Notes: a model not told the origin generated them from the sequence alone. Shown: positions 1 through 8,744, numbered from the stretch's first letter. The stretch is DNA of 51,605 nt from an uncultured Butyrivibrio sp. (GCA_945928575.1 CAMENP010000017.1:1-51605), one strand, 5' to 3'. A program made the numbers and translations.

Positions 1-112
1 CCGGAGCTGCCGCATAAGATCTAAAAGAGCCATAGCTATACACAACAAGAACAGCTACCATAAAAGCAGCTAAAGCAGAACATATTTTTCTATGCTTTCT
101 TAAAAAATCCAT
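1..112 (-). CDS. Secreted or membrane protein, N-terminus only (runs off window)
   Basis: The first 37 codons of a minus-strand gene that continues beyond the left edge. It starts with ATG at 112, preceded on its strand by GGAGG about 7 bases upstream. The N-terminus has basic residues (MDFLRKHRK), then a hydrophobic stretch and a Ser-Tyr-Ala-Ala-Ala region that looks like a signal peptidase site, so the product is probably exported. What follows is outside the window, so no family can be given. It is divergent from the tiny gene at 171-290. Confidence 0.6.
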   Translation of the reverse strand, partial: MDFLRKHRKICSALAAFMVAVLVVYSYGSFRSYAAAP

Positions 113-137
113 GCTTGAACCTCCACAAGATTTGATG

Positions 138-163
138 TATAATTTAATAAAAACAGAAAGGAG
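138..163 (+). promoter_or_regulatory. -10 box and ribosome binding site of the 39-residue ORF
   Basis: A TATAAT hexamer lies at 138-143 and AAAGGAG at 157-163, seven bases before the ATG at 171. No convincing -35 box is visible. Confidence 0.35.
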
Positions 164-170
164 TAACAAA

Positions 171-290
171 ATGATAAAAGATATAATATTTTTTACAGTA
201 AATGTATTACTACTAGCAATCCCAACAATAGTAATAATACATGTAATTAAAAATAAATCTAAAACAAATAATAATCCTCCGGAAGAATAA
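171..290 (+). CDS. Tiny single-span membrane protein (39 aa), unrecognised
   Basis: A 39-residue ORF with a good ribosome binding site (AAAGGAG, 7-base spacing). It is one hydrophobic segment (about residues 5-24) followed by a Lys/Asn-rich tail ending PPEE, so it is predicted to be a single-span membrane peptide. Its last codons form the left arm of the following terminator hairpin. I recognise no family. Small phage, toxin or signalling membrane peptides look like this, but nothing selects among these. Confidence 0.5.
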   Translation: MIKDIIFFTVNVLLLAIPTIVIIHVIKNKSKTNNNPPEE

Positions 291-300
291 TCCGGAGGAT
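274..300. terminator. Bidirectional terminator between convergent tiny genes
   Basis: A perfect 10-bp inverted repeat (ATCCTCCGGA at 274-283, TCCGGAGGAT at 291-300) with a 7-base loop, flanked by A/T-rich sequence on both sides. It lies between the plus gene ending at 290 and the minus gene ending at 308. Confidence 0.7.
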
Positions 301-307
301 ATATTAT

Positions 308-472
308 TTAATCCTCTTCATCTTCAAGGATTTCCTTCACTACTTTCTTTTTCTTTGGCTGCGGAACGTATGTATGTTCCTCATGCACATGTACAATCTT
401 ACCGCACTTATTTAATCGAATAAGTAAGGCAGTATCAATTATACAAACTATTAAAATCAAGATAGCAACCAT
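308..472 (-). CDS. Small membrane protein with charged tail (54 aa), unrecognised
   Basis: A 54-residue ORF read from ATG at 472 with GGAGGT just upstream on its strand. Residues 2-20 are hydrophobic (MVAILILIVCIIDTALLI), giving one membrane span or uncleaved anchor. The rest is hydrophilic, with a Lys cluster (PKKKKVVK) and an acidic end (EDEED). It begins 11 bases after the stop of the 83-residue gene at 484-735 and is probably co-transcribed with it. No family recognised. Confidence 0.55.
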   Translation of the reverse strand: MVAILILIVCIIDTALLIRLNKCGKIVHVHEEHTYVPQPKKKKVVKEILEDEED

Positions 473-483
473 AATTACCTCCA

Positions 484-735
484 TTACTTGAAATTAATAT
501 CAGTGATAGCCATTCTGCCATTCTGCCAGGCAGCAGTAATCAACATTTCCTTTGAAATACATGCAGGTGTAAGCTTATCCAACAGCGGCTGGTAGATCCA
601 TATATCCTCAACACAAGAACCACCAACACCGTCTAATCGTCCGACTTCTTCAGGGGTATAATCCCGGACACACTGAACTTTAGCCATAGGAAGGCCTTTT
701 TTGCTTGTCAACTTACAATAACCAATAACTAACAT
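484..735 (-). CDS. Small soluble protein (83 aa), unrecognised
   Basis: An ORF from ATG at 735, with GAGG about 9 bases upstream on its strand. An internal ATG (residue 17, MAKVQCVRD) is possible but has no clear ribosome binding site. The product is soluble, without membrane segments, with three Cys residues in the body. I recognise no family. It heads a minus-strand pair with the 54-residue membrane protein, and a strong hairpin lies about 55 bases upstream. The small size and close packing suggest a mobile-element origin, which is inference only. Confidence 0.55.
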   Translation of the reverse strand: MLVIGYCKLTSKKGLPMAKVQCVRDYTPEEVGRLDGVGGSCVEDIWIYQPLLDKLTPACISKEMLITAAWQNGRMAITDINFK

Positions 736-757
736 AATTTTTTACCTCATTCTTTCT

Positions 758-825
758 CGCGTTTTCCTACGCGTGTATGTAAGTTTTATATCAATTCCGG
801 GGCGTTTCCACCCCGGCGGTTGATA
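758..825. other. Strong hairpin region upstream of the small minus-strand genes
   Basis: A compact dyad at 789-825: TATCAA (789-794) pairs with TTGATA (820-825), and inside it CCGGGG pairs with CCCCGG across an 8-base loop. A second small dyad, CGCG (758-761) with CGCG (70-73 of that line, 770-773), sits closer to the gene at 735. Neither is followed by a T run on either strand, so a simple terminator is unlikely. A leader structure, regulator site or replication/transfer origin is possible. Confidence 0.45.
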
Positions 826-907
826 TGGGTACCAGAGTAATATATAAAACATTGCTCTTGCACTTAGTATAAAACTGCACACAGCTTTACAAAAGAAATA
901 TTGCTAT

Positions 908-936
908 TTGACAAAAAAAGTGATAAGGTATATTCG
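908..936 (+). promoter_or_regulatory. Candidate pyk promoter
   Basis: TTGACA at 908-913, then 17 bases and TATTCG at 931-936, 70 bases before the pyk start. The -10 box is weak. A TATAAT at 965-970 is an alternative but lacks a -35 box. Confidence 0.45.
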
Positions 937-1006
937 GAGAACATTTTTTGTATCATAAATTATATATAATAAACCAATATATGTGAGTTTATAAAGGAGA
1001 CTTATT

Positions 1007-2425
1007 ATGAGAAAAACAAAAATAATTTGTACTATGGGACCGTCCACCGACAAACCGGGCGTTCTTAAAGAACTTATTATGGGCGGCATGAATGTTGCCA
1101 GACTTAATTTTTCACATGGCAGTCATGAAGAACATGGCGCAAGAATGGAAGCCATCAAAGCAGTAAGGGAAGAGTGCGGCAGATCCGTTGCAATCATGCT
1201 CGATACCAAGGGACCGGAAATCCGTGTGCGCGATTTCGCAGATGGCAAAGTTTTACTTGAAAACGGACAGGATTTTACACTCACAGCAGATGATTCACTC
1301 GGAGATAATACACATGCGGCTATCACATTTACGGATTTATACAAGGACGTGAAGGCCGGAACACATATACTTATAGATGACGGACTTATAGAGATGATCG
1401 TTAAGGAAATTAAAGGAACAGATATTGTATGTACCGTTATCAACGGCGGATACATATCCAATCACAAGGGCGTTAACGTACCGGGCGCGCATATCAATAT
1501 GGATTTCTTAAGTGATATTGATAAGTCCGATATACTTTTCGGAATAGAACAGGATGTGGATTTCATAGCGGCTTCTTTTGTAAGATGTGCCGATGACGTT
1601 AAGCAGATAAGAAAACTTCTTGATGACAATGGCGGCAAGGGAATTAATATTATTTCCAAGATCGAGAATCAGGAAGGTCTTGATAATATTGATGAGATCA
1701 TCGAAGCTTCAGATGCTATTATGGTAGCCAGAGGTGATATGGGTGTTGAACTTCCTGAGGAAGAAGTACCTATTGCACAGAAGGTAATCATAAAGAAAGT
1801 ATATGAAGCCGGCAAACAGGTTATAACAGCCACGCAGATGCTTGATTCAATGATCAAGAACCCGCGCCCGACAAGAGCAGAGACTGCGGATGTTGCGAAT
1901 GCGATTTATGACGGAACAAGTGCAATAATGCTTTCGGGTGAGACCGCAGCCGGTAAGTACCCGGTTGAAGCGCTTGAGATGATGGTTCGTATCGCAGAGA
2001 GAACCGAGCGAGAGATTAACTATAAGAAGAGATTCTTTACAAGGGAGCGTGCTTCCAATCCGGATATCACAGATGCTATCTGCCATGCGACATGTACAAC
2101 GGCTTATGATCTTAATGCCAAAGCAATTATTGTTGTAAGTAAGTCAGGAAAGAGTGCCAGAATGATATCAAGATACCGTCCGGCATGCGATATCATCGGT
2201 TGTGCCACTACGGAGAAGGTATGCCGCCAGCTCAGTATGGTATGGGGAATTACACCGGTGCTTCTCAAAGAAAAACATGATGTGTTTGTTCTTTTTGACC
2301 ATGCAATCGAGAAAGCAAAGAGCCAGGAGCTTGTCAAAGAAGGCGATATCACGGTAATTACATCCGGAATTCCTATGGGAAGATCCGGAACTACGAATAT
2401 GCTTAAAGTTGAGGTAGTAGAATAA
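1007..2425 (+). CDS. pyk: Pyruvate kinase
   Basis: Converts phosphoenolpyruvate and ADP to pyruvate and ATP, the last step of glycolysis, in the cytoplasm. The 472-residue product has the short bacterial form without a C-terminal PEP-utiliser domain. Family marks are the N-terminal KTKIICTMGPS, the MLDTKGPEIR segment, the SKIENQEGLDNIDEI catalytic-lysine region, VARGDMGVELP, and the ITATQMLDSM ... RPTRAE signature. The start is set by AAAGGAG seven bases upstream. glpK starts 3 bases after the stop, so the two are probably co-transcribed, linking glycerol entry to lower glycolysis. Confidence 0.97.
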   Translation: MRKTKIICTMGPSTDKPGVLKELIMGGMNVARLNFSHGSHEEHGARMEAIKAVREECGRSVAIMLDTKGPEIRVRDFADGKVLLENGQDFTLTADDSLGDNTHAAITFTDLYKDVKAGTHILIDDGLIEMIVKEIKGTDIVCTVINGGYISNHKGVNVPGAHINMDFLSDIDKSDILFGIEQDVDFIAASFVRCADDVKQIRKLLDDNGGKGINIISKIENQEGLDNIDEIIEASDAIMVARGDMGVELPEEEVPIAQKVIIKKVYEAGKQVITATQMLDSMIKNPRPTRAETADVANAIYDGTSAIMLSGETAAGKYPVEALEMMVRIAERTEREINYKKRFFTRERASNPDITDAICHATCTTAYDLNAKAIIVVSKSGKSARMISRYRPACDIIGCATTEKVCRQLSMVWGITPVLLKEKHDVFVLFDHAIEKAKSQELVKEGDITVITSGIPMGRSGTTNMLKVEVVE

Positions 2426-2428
2426 TAT

Positions 2429-3934
2429 ATGAATTCAAAATACATCATGGCACTTGATCAGGGAACTACAAGTTCAAGATGCGTAATATATGACAATAAA
2501 GGCCGTATCTGCTCGATGCAGCAGAAAGAATTTGAACAGATTTATCCGAAAGCGGGATGGATAGAACATAATCCCGTGGAAATCTGGTCGTCGGAACTTG
2601 CGGTCGCAATGGAAGCGATGGTAATGGCCGGACTTTCGGCATCCGATATTGAAGCAATCGGTATAACCAACCAGCGCGAGACCACGATCGTGTGGGAGCG
2701 CGCTACGGGAAAGCCTGTTTATAATGCCATAGTGTGGCAGTGCAGACGGACATCGGAGCGTATAGACAGGCTTAAGACCGAAGGAGTGTCAGATAAGATA
2801 CGACAGATTACCGGTCTTATTCCGGATGCGTATTTTTCGGCATCCAAGATAGAATGGATCCTTGATAATGTATCCGGGGCCAGGGAGAAAGCTGAGAACG
2901 GCGAACTGCTTTTTGGCACTGTGGATACATGGCTTATATGGAATCTTACCAAGGGCAGGGTACATATCACGGATTACACCAATGCGTCAAGAACCATGCT
3001 GTATGACATACATAATTTGTGCTGGAGCAGGGAATTACTGGAATATTTTAACATCCCGGAGTCAATGCTGCCGGAAGTTAAACCATCAAGCTGCGTATAT
3101 GCACAAAGTGACCCGTCAATACTCGGCGGTGCGATACCTATTGCCGGAGCAGCGGGAGACCAGCAGGCGGCTTTGTTCGGACAATGTTGTTTTGAACCGG
3201 GCGAAGCCAAAAATACATACGGAACAGGCTGCTTTCTGCTTATGAATACCGGAGATAAGGCAATTATGTCGGAAAACGGACTGCTCACGACTATTGCGGC
3301 AGGAGCTGACGGAAGTGTAAAATATGCACTCGAGGGCAGTGTGTTCGTGGCTGGCGCGGCCATACAATGGCTGCGTGACGGAATGAGGCTTATACGCGAT
3401 GCGGCGCAGTCAGAGAAATACGCATCATCGGTCAGAGATGCAGACGGTGTATACATAGTGCCGGCATTTACGGGACTTGGAGCTCCGTACTGGGATCAGT
3501 ATGCAAGAGGCACCGTTGTCGGACTTACAAGAGGATGTACCAAGGAGCATTTCATAAGGGCAACACTCGAATCGATAGATTATCAGGTCGCTGATGTGCT
3601 CGGCGTGATGCAGGAAGAATCGGGCATTTATCTCAAGGCACTTAAGGTTGACGGCGGTGCAAGCGCCAATAATTTCCTTATGCAGTTTCAGGCGGATATT
3701 TTAAATACACCGGTTCACAGACCGGATGTCATAGAGACAACATCACTGGGTGCGGCATATCTTGCCGGACTCGCGACGGGATACTGGAGCGGTAAGGATG
3801 AGATTCTTGCCAACTGGAAACTCGGACGCTCATTTGAACCCGGTATGGCTGAGGATGACAGAAACAGAATGATTAAAGGATGGCACCGTGCGGTTAAATG
3901 CGCAAGGGTATGGGCCGAAGACCGGGAGAACTGA
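2429..3934 (+). CDS. glpK: Glycerol kinase
   Basis: ATP-dependent phosphorylation of glycerol to glycerol 3-phosphate. The 501-residue length fits the FGGY kinase family. The N-terminal [10 protein letters not shown] phosphate-binding motif, the [17 protein letters not shown] segment, the [13 protein letters not shown] region and the C-terminal [13 protein letters not shown] motif are all diagnostic. It starts 3 bases after pyk with no strong ribosome binding site of its own, so translational coupling to pyk is likely. No glycerol facilitator or GlpD is adjacent; the next genes are a cysteine-cluster protein and cardiolipin synthase, a context pointing to glycerolipid supply as well as catabolism. 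Confidence 0.97.
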   Translation: MNSKYIMALDQGTTSSRCVIYDNKGRICSMQQKEFEQIYPKAGWIEHNPVEIWSSELAVAMEAMVMAGLSASDIEAIGITNQRETTIVWERATGKPVYNAIVWQCRRTSERIDRLKTEGVSDKIRQITGLIPDAYFSASKIEWILDNVSGAREKAENGELLFGTVDTWLIWNLTKGRVHITDYTNASRTMLYDIHNLCWSRELLEYFNIPESMLPEVKPSSCVYAQSDPSILGGAIPIAGAAGDQQAALFGQCCFEPGEAKNTYGTGCFLLMNTGDKAIMSENGLLTTIAAGADGSVKYALEGSVFVAGAAIQWLRDGMRLIRDAAQSEKYASSVRDADGVYIVPAFTGLGAPYWDQYARGTVVGLTRGCTKEHFIRATLESIDYQVADVLGVMQEESGIYLKALKVDGGASANNFLMQFQADILNTPVHRPDVIETTSLGAAYLAGLATGYWSGKDEILANWKLGRSFEPGMAEDDRNRMIKGWHRAVKCARVWAEDREN

Positions 3935-3935
3935 A

Positions 3936-4595
3936 ATGATACGTCAAATTGACATGAATGAAATATCGGACGGCAGATTATATAGGGCAGATGATATGGT
4001 AAAAGCCGGATGCGGCGGATGCGAAGGCTGCCATGTCTGCTGCACCGGAATGGGCAATTCGATCGTGCTTGACCCATATGATATATATTCAATTGAAAAA
4101 GGCCTGAGTACAGGCTTTGCCAGACTTTTGAATGATAAAATAGAATTGAATGCGGCGGACGGGGTCATACTTCCCAATATGAAACTTTCCGGACCGGATG
4201 AAAGATGCGGATTCCTTGATGCGGACGGAAGGTGCACCATACACGGATTCCGCCCGGGAATATGCAGGCTTTTTCCTTTGGGACGCATATTTGAGAACGG
4301 CGGGCATATGTTTTTTGTGCAGATAGGCGAATGCCCGAAACGTACCAAGACGAAAGTTAAAGTCAAAAACTGGCTTGACATACCGGATTTTTCAGCCTAC
4401 GATAAGTATACGGATGATTGGCACTATTTTGTGAAAGATGTAGTGGAATATGTCAGAAACTGTGGGTCAGAACAGACTGTATCGGCGGTGTGTACAGTGT
4501 TATTGAAGATTTTTTATTTTGAAGACTACGATACGGAAGCCGATTTCTACAGCCAGTTTTACATAAGACTTGATAAGGTTAAGAAATATATGTGA
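3936..4595 (+). CDS. YkgJ-family cysteine-cluster protein
   Basis: A 219-residue protein of the YkgJ family (putative zinc or iron-sulfur cluster proteins of unknown reaction). It shows the family Cys set: GCGGCEGCHVCC near residues 24-35, then CGFLDADGRCTIHGFRPGIC with a following RLFPLG. The start at 3936 is chosen over an in-frame ATG at 3888 because GGGAG lies 7 bases upstream and the earlier start would overlap glpK. It lies one base after the glpK stop and 24 bases before cardiolipin synthase, so it is part of the same transcript. What it matures or modifies cannot be told from sequence. Confidence 0.85.
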   Translation: MIRQIDMNEISDGRLYRADDMVKAGCGGCEGCHVCCTGMGNSIVLDPYDIYSIEKGLSTGFARLLNDKIELNAADGVILPNMKLSGPDERCGFLDADGRCTIHGFRPGICRLFPLGRIFENGGHMFFVQIGECPKRTKTKVKVKNWLDIPDFSAYDKYTDDWHYFVKDVVEYVRNCGSEQTVSAVCTVLLKIFYFEDYDTEADFYSQFYIRLDKVKKYM

Positions 4596-4619
4596 CCGGT
4601 TCATTAAGAGGTATATTAT

Positions 4620-6167
4620 ATGAGTAAGGAAAAAATCCATCGTAAAAGAATTCTTTCTCCGCGCACGATTAAGTTTATGGCTTTTGCAATCGCGGTTATT
4701 GTCCAGCTTGCGGTAATTCTTGTGCCGTATTTTTTCTTCAGAGGATATCTGAAACATCTCAACTGGATATTTGAAATCCTGTCGTTTGTGGTAGTATTAT
4801 ACATAGTCAAATCGGATATCAATCCGGTTTACAAGATACCGTGGATAGTTATAATTCTTGTTTTCCCCGTTTTCGGAGGCGTGCTGTATCTGATATACGG
4901 AGTAAGGCATTTCGGCAAAAAAGAAGTGGCAAAAGGTCTGGAAATGTCCCGAAATTACAAGCAGGCAATCAAATCAAGGCCGTACTATAATGAAGAGCTG
5001 CGCATGATTGATGAACATGTATCGGTACAGACTGATTATCTTCTTAACAAAGTAGATGCCCCTGTATACCGCAATACCTGTGCTGAATTTTTCCCGCTGG
5101 GAGAGGATATGCTTCCGGTTATGCTTGAGGAACTCCGCAAGGCAGAGAAATTCATTTTTATGGAATATTTTATTATCGAACGCGGAGAGATGCTTGATTC
5201 CATAGTGGAAATCTTAGAGGAAAAAGCTGCAAAGGGACTTGATGTACGCTTCATGTATGACAGCTTCGGAAGTATTCTTAAGGCGCCGGGCGATTTCGTG
5301 AGACAGATGAGGGCTAAAGGGATCAAGTGTTATGAATTTAACACATTCCGCTCGATTTTGCACTCCAGATATAATAACAGAGACCATCGTAAAATCTGTG
5401 TAATAGACGGTAATGTAGGATTTACGGGCGGCGTTAATCTGGCTGATGAATATATTAACCGTAAAGTTGTATACGGACATTGGAAAGACACTGCGATCAT
5501 GATTAAAGGCGAGGCAGTGTGGAGTCTTACGACCATGTTTGTTACATTGTGGGACAGTTCATTTAAACAGGAAGATAATTTATATGATTATGTCCCGACA
5601 AAAGAATTTAATTATAATGACGGATATTTTGCACCATATACGGATTATCCGTTTGATGATGAGCCGGCCGGTAAAACGGTTTACTACAATATGATCAACA
5701 GGGCGAATGACTATGTGTATATTATGACACCGTACCTCATACTTGACAATGTCATGATCACAGCCCTTGCCAATGCGGCCAAGAACGGAATTGATGTAAG
5801 AATAATCACACCGGGCATACCGGATAAGAAAATAGCTTATATGCTGACGCAGTCGTACTATGAGATACTTCTGAAAGCGGGAGTTAAGATTTATGAGTAT
5901 ACTCCGGGCTTTGTGCATGCGAAGATTTTTGTGTCGGATGATGAGACGGCGGTTGTCGGAACGATTAATCTCGATTACAGAAGCCTCACACATCATTTTG
6001 AGAATGCAATCTGGATGTATAAATCAGAGGCGGTTAAGGATGTGCTTGATGATTACAAAGATACACTTGGCAAATGCCGGGTTGTGACTCTTGAAACGGC
6101 TAAGAAAAAGTCATTTATAAAGCGTCTTCTTATGCCTATATTAAGATTGTTCTCACCGATGTTTTAA
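4620..6167 (+). CDS. cls: Cardiolipin synthase (phospholipase D family)
   Basis: Joins two phosphatidylglycerol molecules into cardiolipin and glycerol at the membrane. The 515-residue protein has two N-terminal membrane spans (about residues 18-40 and 45-85) and two HKD catalytic motifs, HRKICVID with downstream GFTGG near residue 257 and HAKIFVSD with VVGT near residue 433. Length and architecture match bacterial Cls. AGAGG lies upstream of the ATG. It closes the pyk-glpK-YkgJ run. The released glycerol could be recycled by GlpK, which fits the linkage (inference). Confidence 0.95.
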   Translation: MSKEKIHRKRILSPRTIKFMAFAIAVIVQLAVILVPYFFFRGYLKHLNWIFEILSFVVVLYIVKSDINPVYKIPWIVIILVFPVFGGVLYLIYGVRHFGKKEVAKGLEMSRNYKQAIKSRPYYNEELRMIDEHVSVQTDYLLNKVDAPVYRNTCAEFFPLGEDMLPVMLEELRKAEKFIFMEYFIIERGEMLDSIVEILEEKAAKGLDVRFMYDSFGSILKAPGDFVRQMRAKGIKCYEFNTFRSILHSRYNNRDHRKICVIDGNVGFTGGVNLADEYINRKVVYGHWKDTAIMIKGEAVWSLTTMFVTLWDSSFKQEDNLYDYVPTKEFNYNDGYFAPYTDYPFDDEPAGKTVYYNMINRANDYVYIMTPYLILDNVMITALANAAKNGIDVRIITPGIPDKKIAYMLTQSYYEILLKAGVKIYEYTPGFVHAKIFVSDDETAVVGTINLDYRSLTHHFENAIWMYKSEAVKDVLDDYKDTLGKCRVVTLETAKKKSFIKRLLMPILRLFSPMF

Positions 6168-6193
6168 ATTTTTAATATTTTTTGAAAAAGTTA

Positions 6194-6222
6194 TTGACAT
6201 CTAACTATGATTAGGCTATACT
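6194..6222 (+). promoter_or_regulatory. Strong promoter for the 51-residue cysteine-rich protein
   Basis: TTGACA at 6194-6199, 17 bases, TATACT at 6217-6222. It lies about 43 bases before the small gene at 6265 and is one of the best promoter matches in the window. Confidence 0.75.
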
Positions 6223-6264
6223 AACTCATGTAGTAAAGAAAAACTTCATAAGGAGGTCTTGACT

Positions 6265-6420
6265 ATGGAAAAATACATAGGAACAATTATAGTGGCAGCA
6301 GTGCTTGTTCTGGTAGTCGGATTTGTCATTTACAGGATGATTAAGGACAAGAAGAGCAATAAGGGATGCACGGGCAATTGTGCAAGCTGTGGCGGACATT
6401 GTTCACACGCCTCCAGATAA
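6265..6420 (+). CDS. FeoB-associated-type Cys-rich membrane protein
   Basis: A 51-residue ORF with AGGAGG eight or nine bases before its ATG. One hydrophobic span (about residues 5-23) is followed by a Lys-rich stretch and a Cys tail GCTGNCASCGGHCSH (four Cys, two His). This is the layout of the FeoB-associated Cys-rich membrane protein family (also called virus attachment p12), usually next to ferrous iron transporter genes. No feo gene is nearby. It has its own promoter and terminator, so it is expressed as a single unit. A metal-binding role is inference. Confidence 0.7.
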   Translation: MEKYIGTIIVAAVLVLVVGFVIYRMIKDKKSNKGCTGNCASCGGHCSHASR

Positions 6421-6461
6421 GTAATTTCAAATTTCTCGTAAAGTACATAAAGTATAGAATG

Positions 6462-6512
6462 AAAATCCTCACTATGGGCAATAATAGTGGGGTATTTTCA
6501 TTTTATGCTTTT
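6462..6512 (+). terminator. Terminator after the Cys-rich small protein
   Basis: AAAATCCTCACTAT (6462-6475) pairs imperfectly with ATAGTGGGGTATTTT (6484-6498). A T-rich stretch with a run of six Ts follows by 6512. The eno ribosome binding site begins about 20 bases later. Confidence 0.65.
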
Positions 6513-6539
6513 TTATTATTGGTTGTAACGGGAGGAAAT

Positions 6540-7802
6540 ATGATAAGAATAACCATAACAGGTGTACTTGCAAGAGAAATTATAGATTCAAGGGGTAATC
6601 CGACCGTTGAAGCGGAAATCTATTTAAGCGACGGCAGCATGGGACGTGCTGCTGTGCCAAGCGGCGCATCAACCGGCAGATACGAGGTGCTTGAACTCCG
6701 CGATATGAATCCTGACAGATATATGGGACTCGGTGTAAGAAAGGCTGTTGACAATATAAATATGATAATCCGGTCTGTTATAACGGGCATGGACATAATG
6801 AACCTGAAAGCGATTGATGATGCGATGATTGCGGCCGATGCCACAAAAGATAAAAGAAATCTCGGAGCCAATGCAATTCTGGCTGTATCCATGGCATGCG
6901 CGGATGCTGCGTCAAAGTCGCTTGAAATACCTTTATTCAGATTTCTGGGCGGAATGAGGGCGTGCGACATGCCGGTCCCGATGATGAATATATTAAATGG
7001 AGGGGTACATGCCGCCAACAATATGGATATACAGGAATTTATGATAATGCCGGTTGGCGCGGACTGTTACAGCGAGGGCCTCAGGTGGGGATGTGAGGTG
7101 TATCATTCACTCTCATCCATATTAAAATCGAGGAATCTGTCAGTATCTGTAGGCGATGAGGGAGGATTTGCACCGGATCTTGAGAGCGATGAGGCGGCGC
7201 TTGATCTGCTGACGGAAGCCGTTAAGAAAGCCGGATACAGACCGGGATATGATTTCAAGTTTGCGATAGACGCAGCGGCCGGCGAGTGGAAGAGCGGCAG
7301 AACCGGAACTTACAGAATGCCCAAATCCGGCAGAGAGTATACAGCTGCCGAACTCATTGAGTATTGGACGGCAATATGTGACAAATACCCGATGTATTCG
7401 GTTGAAGATCCGTTGGATGAAGAAGACTGGGAAGGATGGCATGATATAACGCAAAGGCTCGGGGACAGGATTAAAATTGTAGGTGATGATTTTTTTGTTA
7501 CCAATACAGGGAGACTTGCAGACGGAATAAAGCAGGGATGCGCCAATGCAATTCTCATAAAACTCAACCAGATAGGAACGGTGAGCGAGACACTGGACGC
7601 AGTCAAACTTGCAGGCGACAATGGATATAAAACAATTATATCCCACCGTTCGGGAGAGACGGAAGATACTTTCATTGCCCATCTTGCCGTGGCGGTAAAT
7701 TCCGGACTTATAAAGACGGGGGCGCCTGCGAGAAGCGAGCGTGTGGCCAAGTATAATGAACTCTTAAGAATTGAAGACAATCTTTCCGGAAAAGACAAAT
7801 AA
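6540..7802 (+). CDS. eno: Enolase
   Basis: Interconverts 2-phosphoglycerate and phosphoenolpyruvate; its product is the substrate of the pyruvate kinase encoded 5 kb upstream. The 420-residue protein has the GASTGRYEVLELRD loop, NGGVHAANNMDIQEFMI, GDEGGFAPDL, metal-ligand segments SVEDPLDEEDW and VGDDFFVTN, catalytic-lysine segment ILIKLNQIG, and SHRSGETEDTFIAHLAVA. The start at 6540 is chosen because GGGAGG precedes it by 4-5 bases; the longer reading frame from 6366 runs back into the upstream gene and terminator. Some usually constant positions differ slightly (DDFFV instead of DDLFV), so a second enolase elsewhere in the genome is possible. Confidence 0.96.
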   Translation: MIRITITGVLAREIIDSRGNPTVEAEIYLSDGSMGRAAVPSGASTGRYEVLELRDMNPDRYMGLGVRKAVDNINMIIRSVITGMDIMNLKAIDDAMIAADATKDKRNLGANAILAVSMACADAASKSLEIPLFRFLGGMRACDMPVPMMNILNGGVHAANNMDIQEFMIMPVGADCYSEGLRWGCEVYHSLSSILKSRNLSVSVGDEGGFAPDLESDEAALDLLTEAVKKAGYRPGYDFKFAIDAAAGEWKSGRTGTYRMPKSGREYTAAELIEYWTAICDKYPMYSVEDPLDEEDWEGWHDITQRLGDRIKIVGDDFFVTNTGRLADGIKQGCANAILIKLNQIGTVSETLDAVKLAGDNGYKTIISHRSGETEDTFIAHLAVAVNSGLIKTGAPARSERVAKYNELLRIEDNLSGKDK

Positions 7803-7805
7803 TCC

Positions 7806-7835
7806 TTGCCTTTTAATGACTGCGGGAATTATACT
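7806..7835 (+). promoter_or_regulatory. Candidate promoter with small hairpin downstream of eno
   Basis: TTGCCT at 7806-7811, 18 bases, TATACT at 7830-7835. A 7-bp dyad (ACTGCGG 7819-7825, CCGCAGT 7843-7849) overlaps the spacer and the presumed start of transcription, so a regulator site or leader hairpin is possible. Confidence 0.4.
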
Positions 7836-7871
7836 GAATGTACCGCAGTTGTTGAAAGGAAAACATATAAT

Positions 7872-8744
7872 ATGAAGAACAGAAAAGAACATCTTAAACC
7901 GGCATTTATCCTGTGTGGGGTTGTCGGCATAGTTATAATAATTATTTTTATTGCATCGGGCCAGGTTAATAAGAATGTTGCCAGAAATCTCAAAGGCAAA
8001 GTCCTGTATACGGAAGGAAACGGTGTTGTTAAGGAATATGATTTAGGCAAGGGTAAGGCATCAGTTATAGGCAATGGTACCGGTGCACATTATGTTGATA
8101 CCGGAATTGTATACAATGATACTGATAAAATATATCTGTATGACAGCAAGAGCAGCAGAGAGCTGTATGCGCTCGGATCCGGAAGCCGGTTTAATTCCCT
8201 GGCAGCAGACGGTACAATGATAGTGGCATCGTATATAAATGGAGATACATACAACATAATTAAATATGACATTGCAAAAGATGAATCCGATATATTGGTT
8301 ACATCGGACAATGAAATAATGTCGGTGTGCCTTGGAAAAGATTCGGATTTGTATTACACCGAAGCGGACAAAGAGGATACATTGCTCTATAAAATATCGT
8401 TAAACGGCGGCACACCGGAGAAACTCCTTAAGGGAACCGATGAAAGAATAGAGTATATTACATACGTCGGCGGGATGATACTTATGTGCGAGAACAAATC
8501 GGACAATACCGTGATGTCAAGGTTCAATATCAAGACAGCCAAGGCAGTTGAGCTGAAATTCTCGTCGGATAAATATAACTGCGTATCGGCAGCGGCGGTG
8601 TACGATGAGGAATATATCGTGAGTTCGGATAAAGATGCCGAAAACTATGCGCTCTATGTGTGCAACGGATCCAATATGGTTAAGATTGATGATATTTCCG
8701 GTACGGGAAGCCTTGTAGTATCGGATTACAGTGATGCAGACTGA
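7872..8744 (+). CDS. Membrane-anchored extracellular propeller-like protein, function unknown
   Basis: A 290-residue protein with a short basic N-terminus, one hydrophobic span (about residues 12-30) and a long extracytoplasmic part. The latter has repeating short beta-type segments (for example GNGVVKEYDLGKG, DKIYLYDSKSS, SDLYYTEADKEDTLLYKISL) typical of beta-propeller or DUF5050-like surface proteins. The start at 7872 is preferred over an upstream in-frame ATG because GAAAGGA precedes it and the anchor then sits at the N-terminus. No catalytic motif is visible. A sensor or binding role at the cell surface is possible but unsupported. Confidence 0.7.
   Translation: MKNRKEHLKPAFILCGVVGIVIIIIFIASGQVNKNVARNLKGKVLYTEGNGVVKEYDLGKGKASVIGNGTGAHYVDTGIVYNDTDKIYLYDSKSSRELYALGSGSRFNSLAADGTMIVASYINGDTYNIIKYDIAKDESDILVTSDNEIMSVCLGKDSDLYYTEADKEDTLLYKISLNGGTPEKLLKGTDERIEYITYVGGMILMCENKSDNTVMSRFNIKTAKAVELKFSSDKYNCVSAAAVYDEEYIVSSDKDAENYALYVCNGSNMVKIDDISGTGSLVVSDYSDAD

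Noticed and set aside
948-985. dif-like recombination site (CATAA ... TATATA ... TAATAA) near pyk
   Set aside because: The A/T-rich sequence has only partial likeness to the XerCD arms and can be explained by promoter DNA.
6366-6539. 58-residue N-terminal extension of enolase
   Set aside because: It runs back through the terminator into the Cys-rich gene, and a good ribosome binding site marks the start at 6540.
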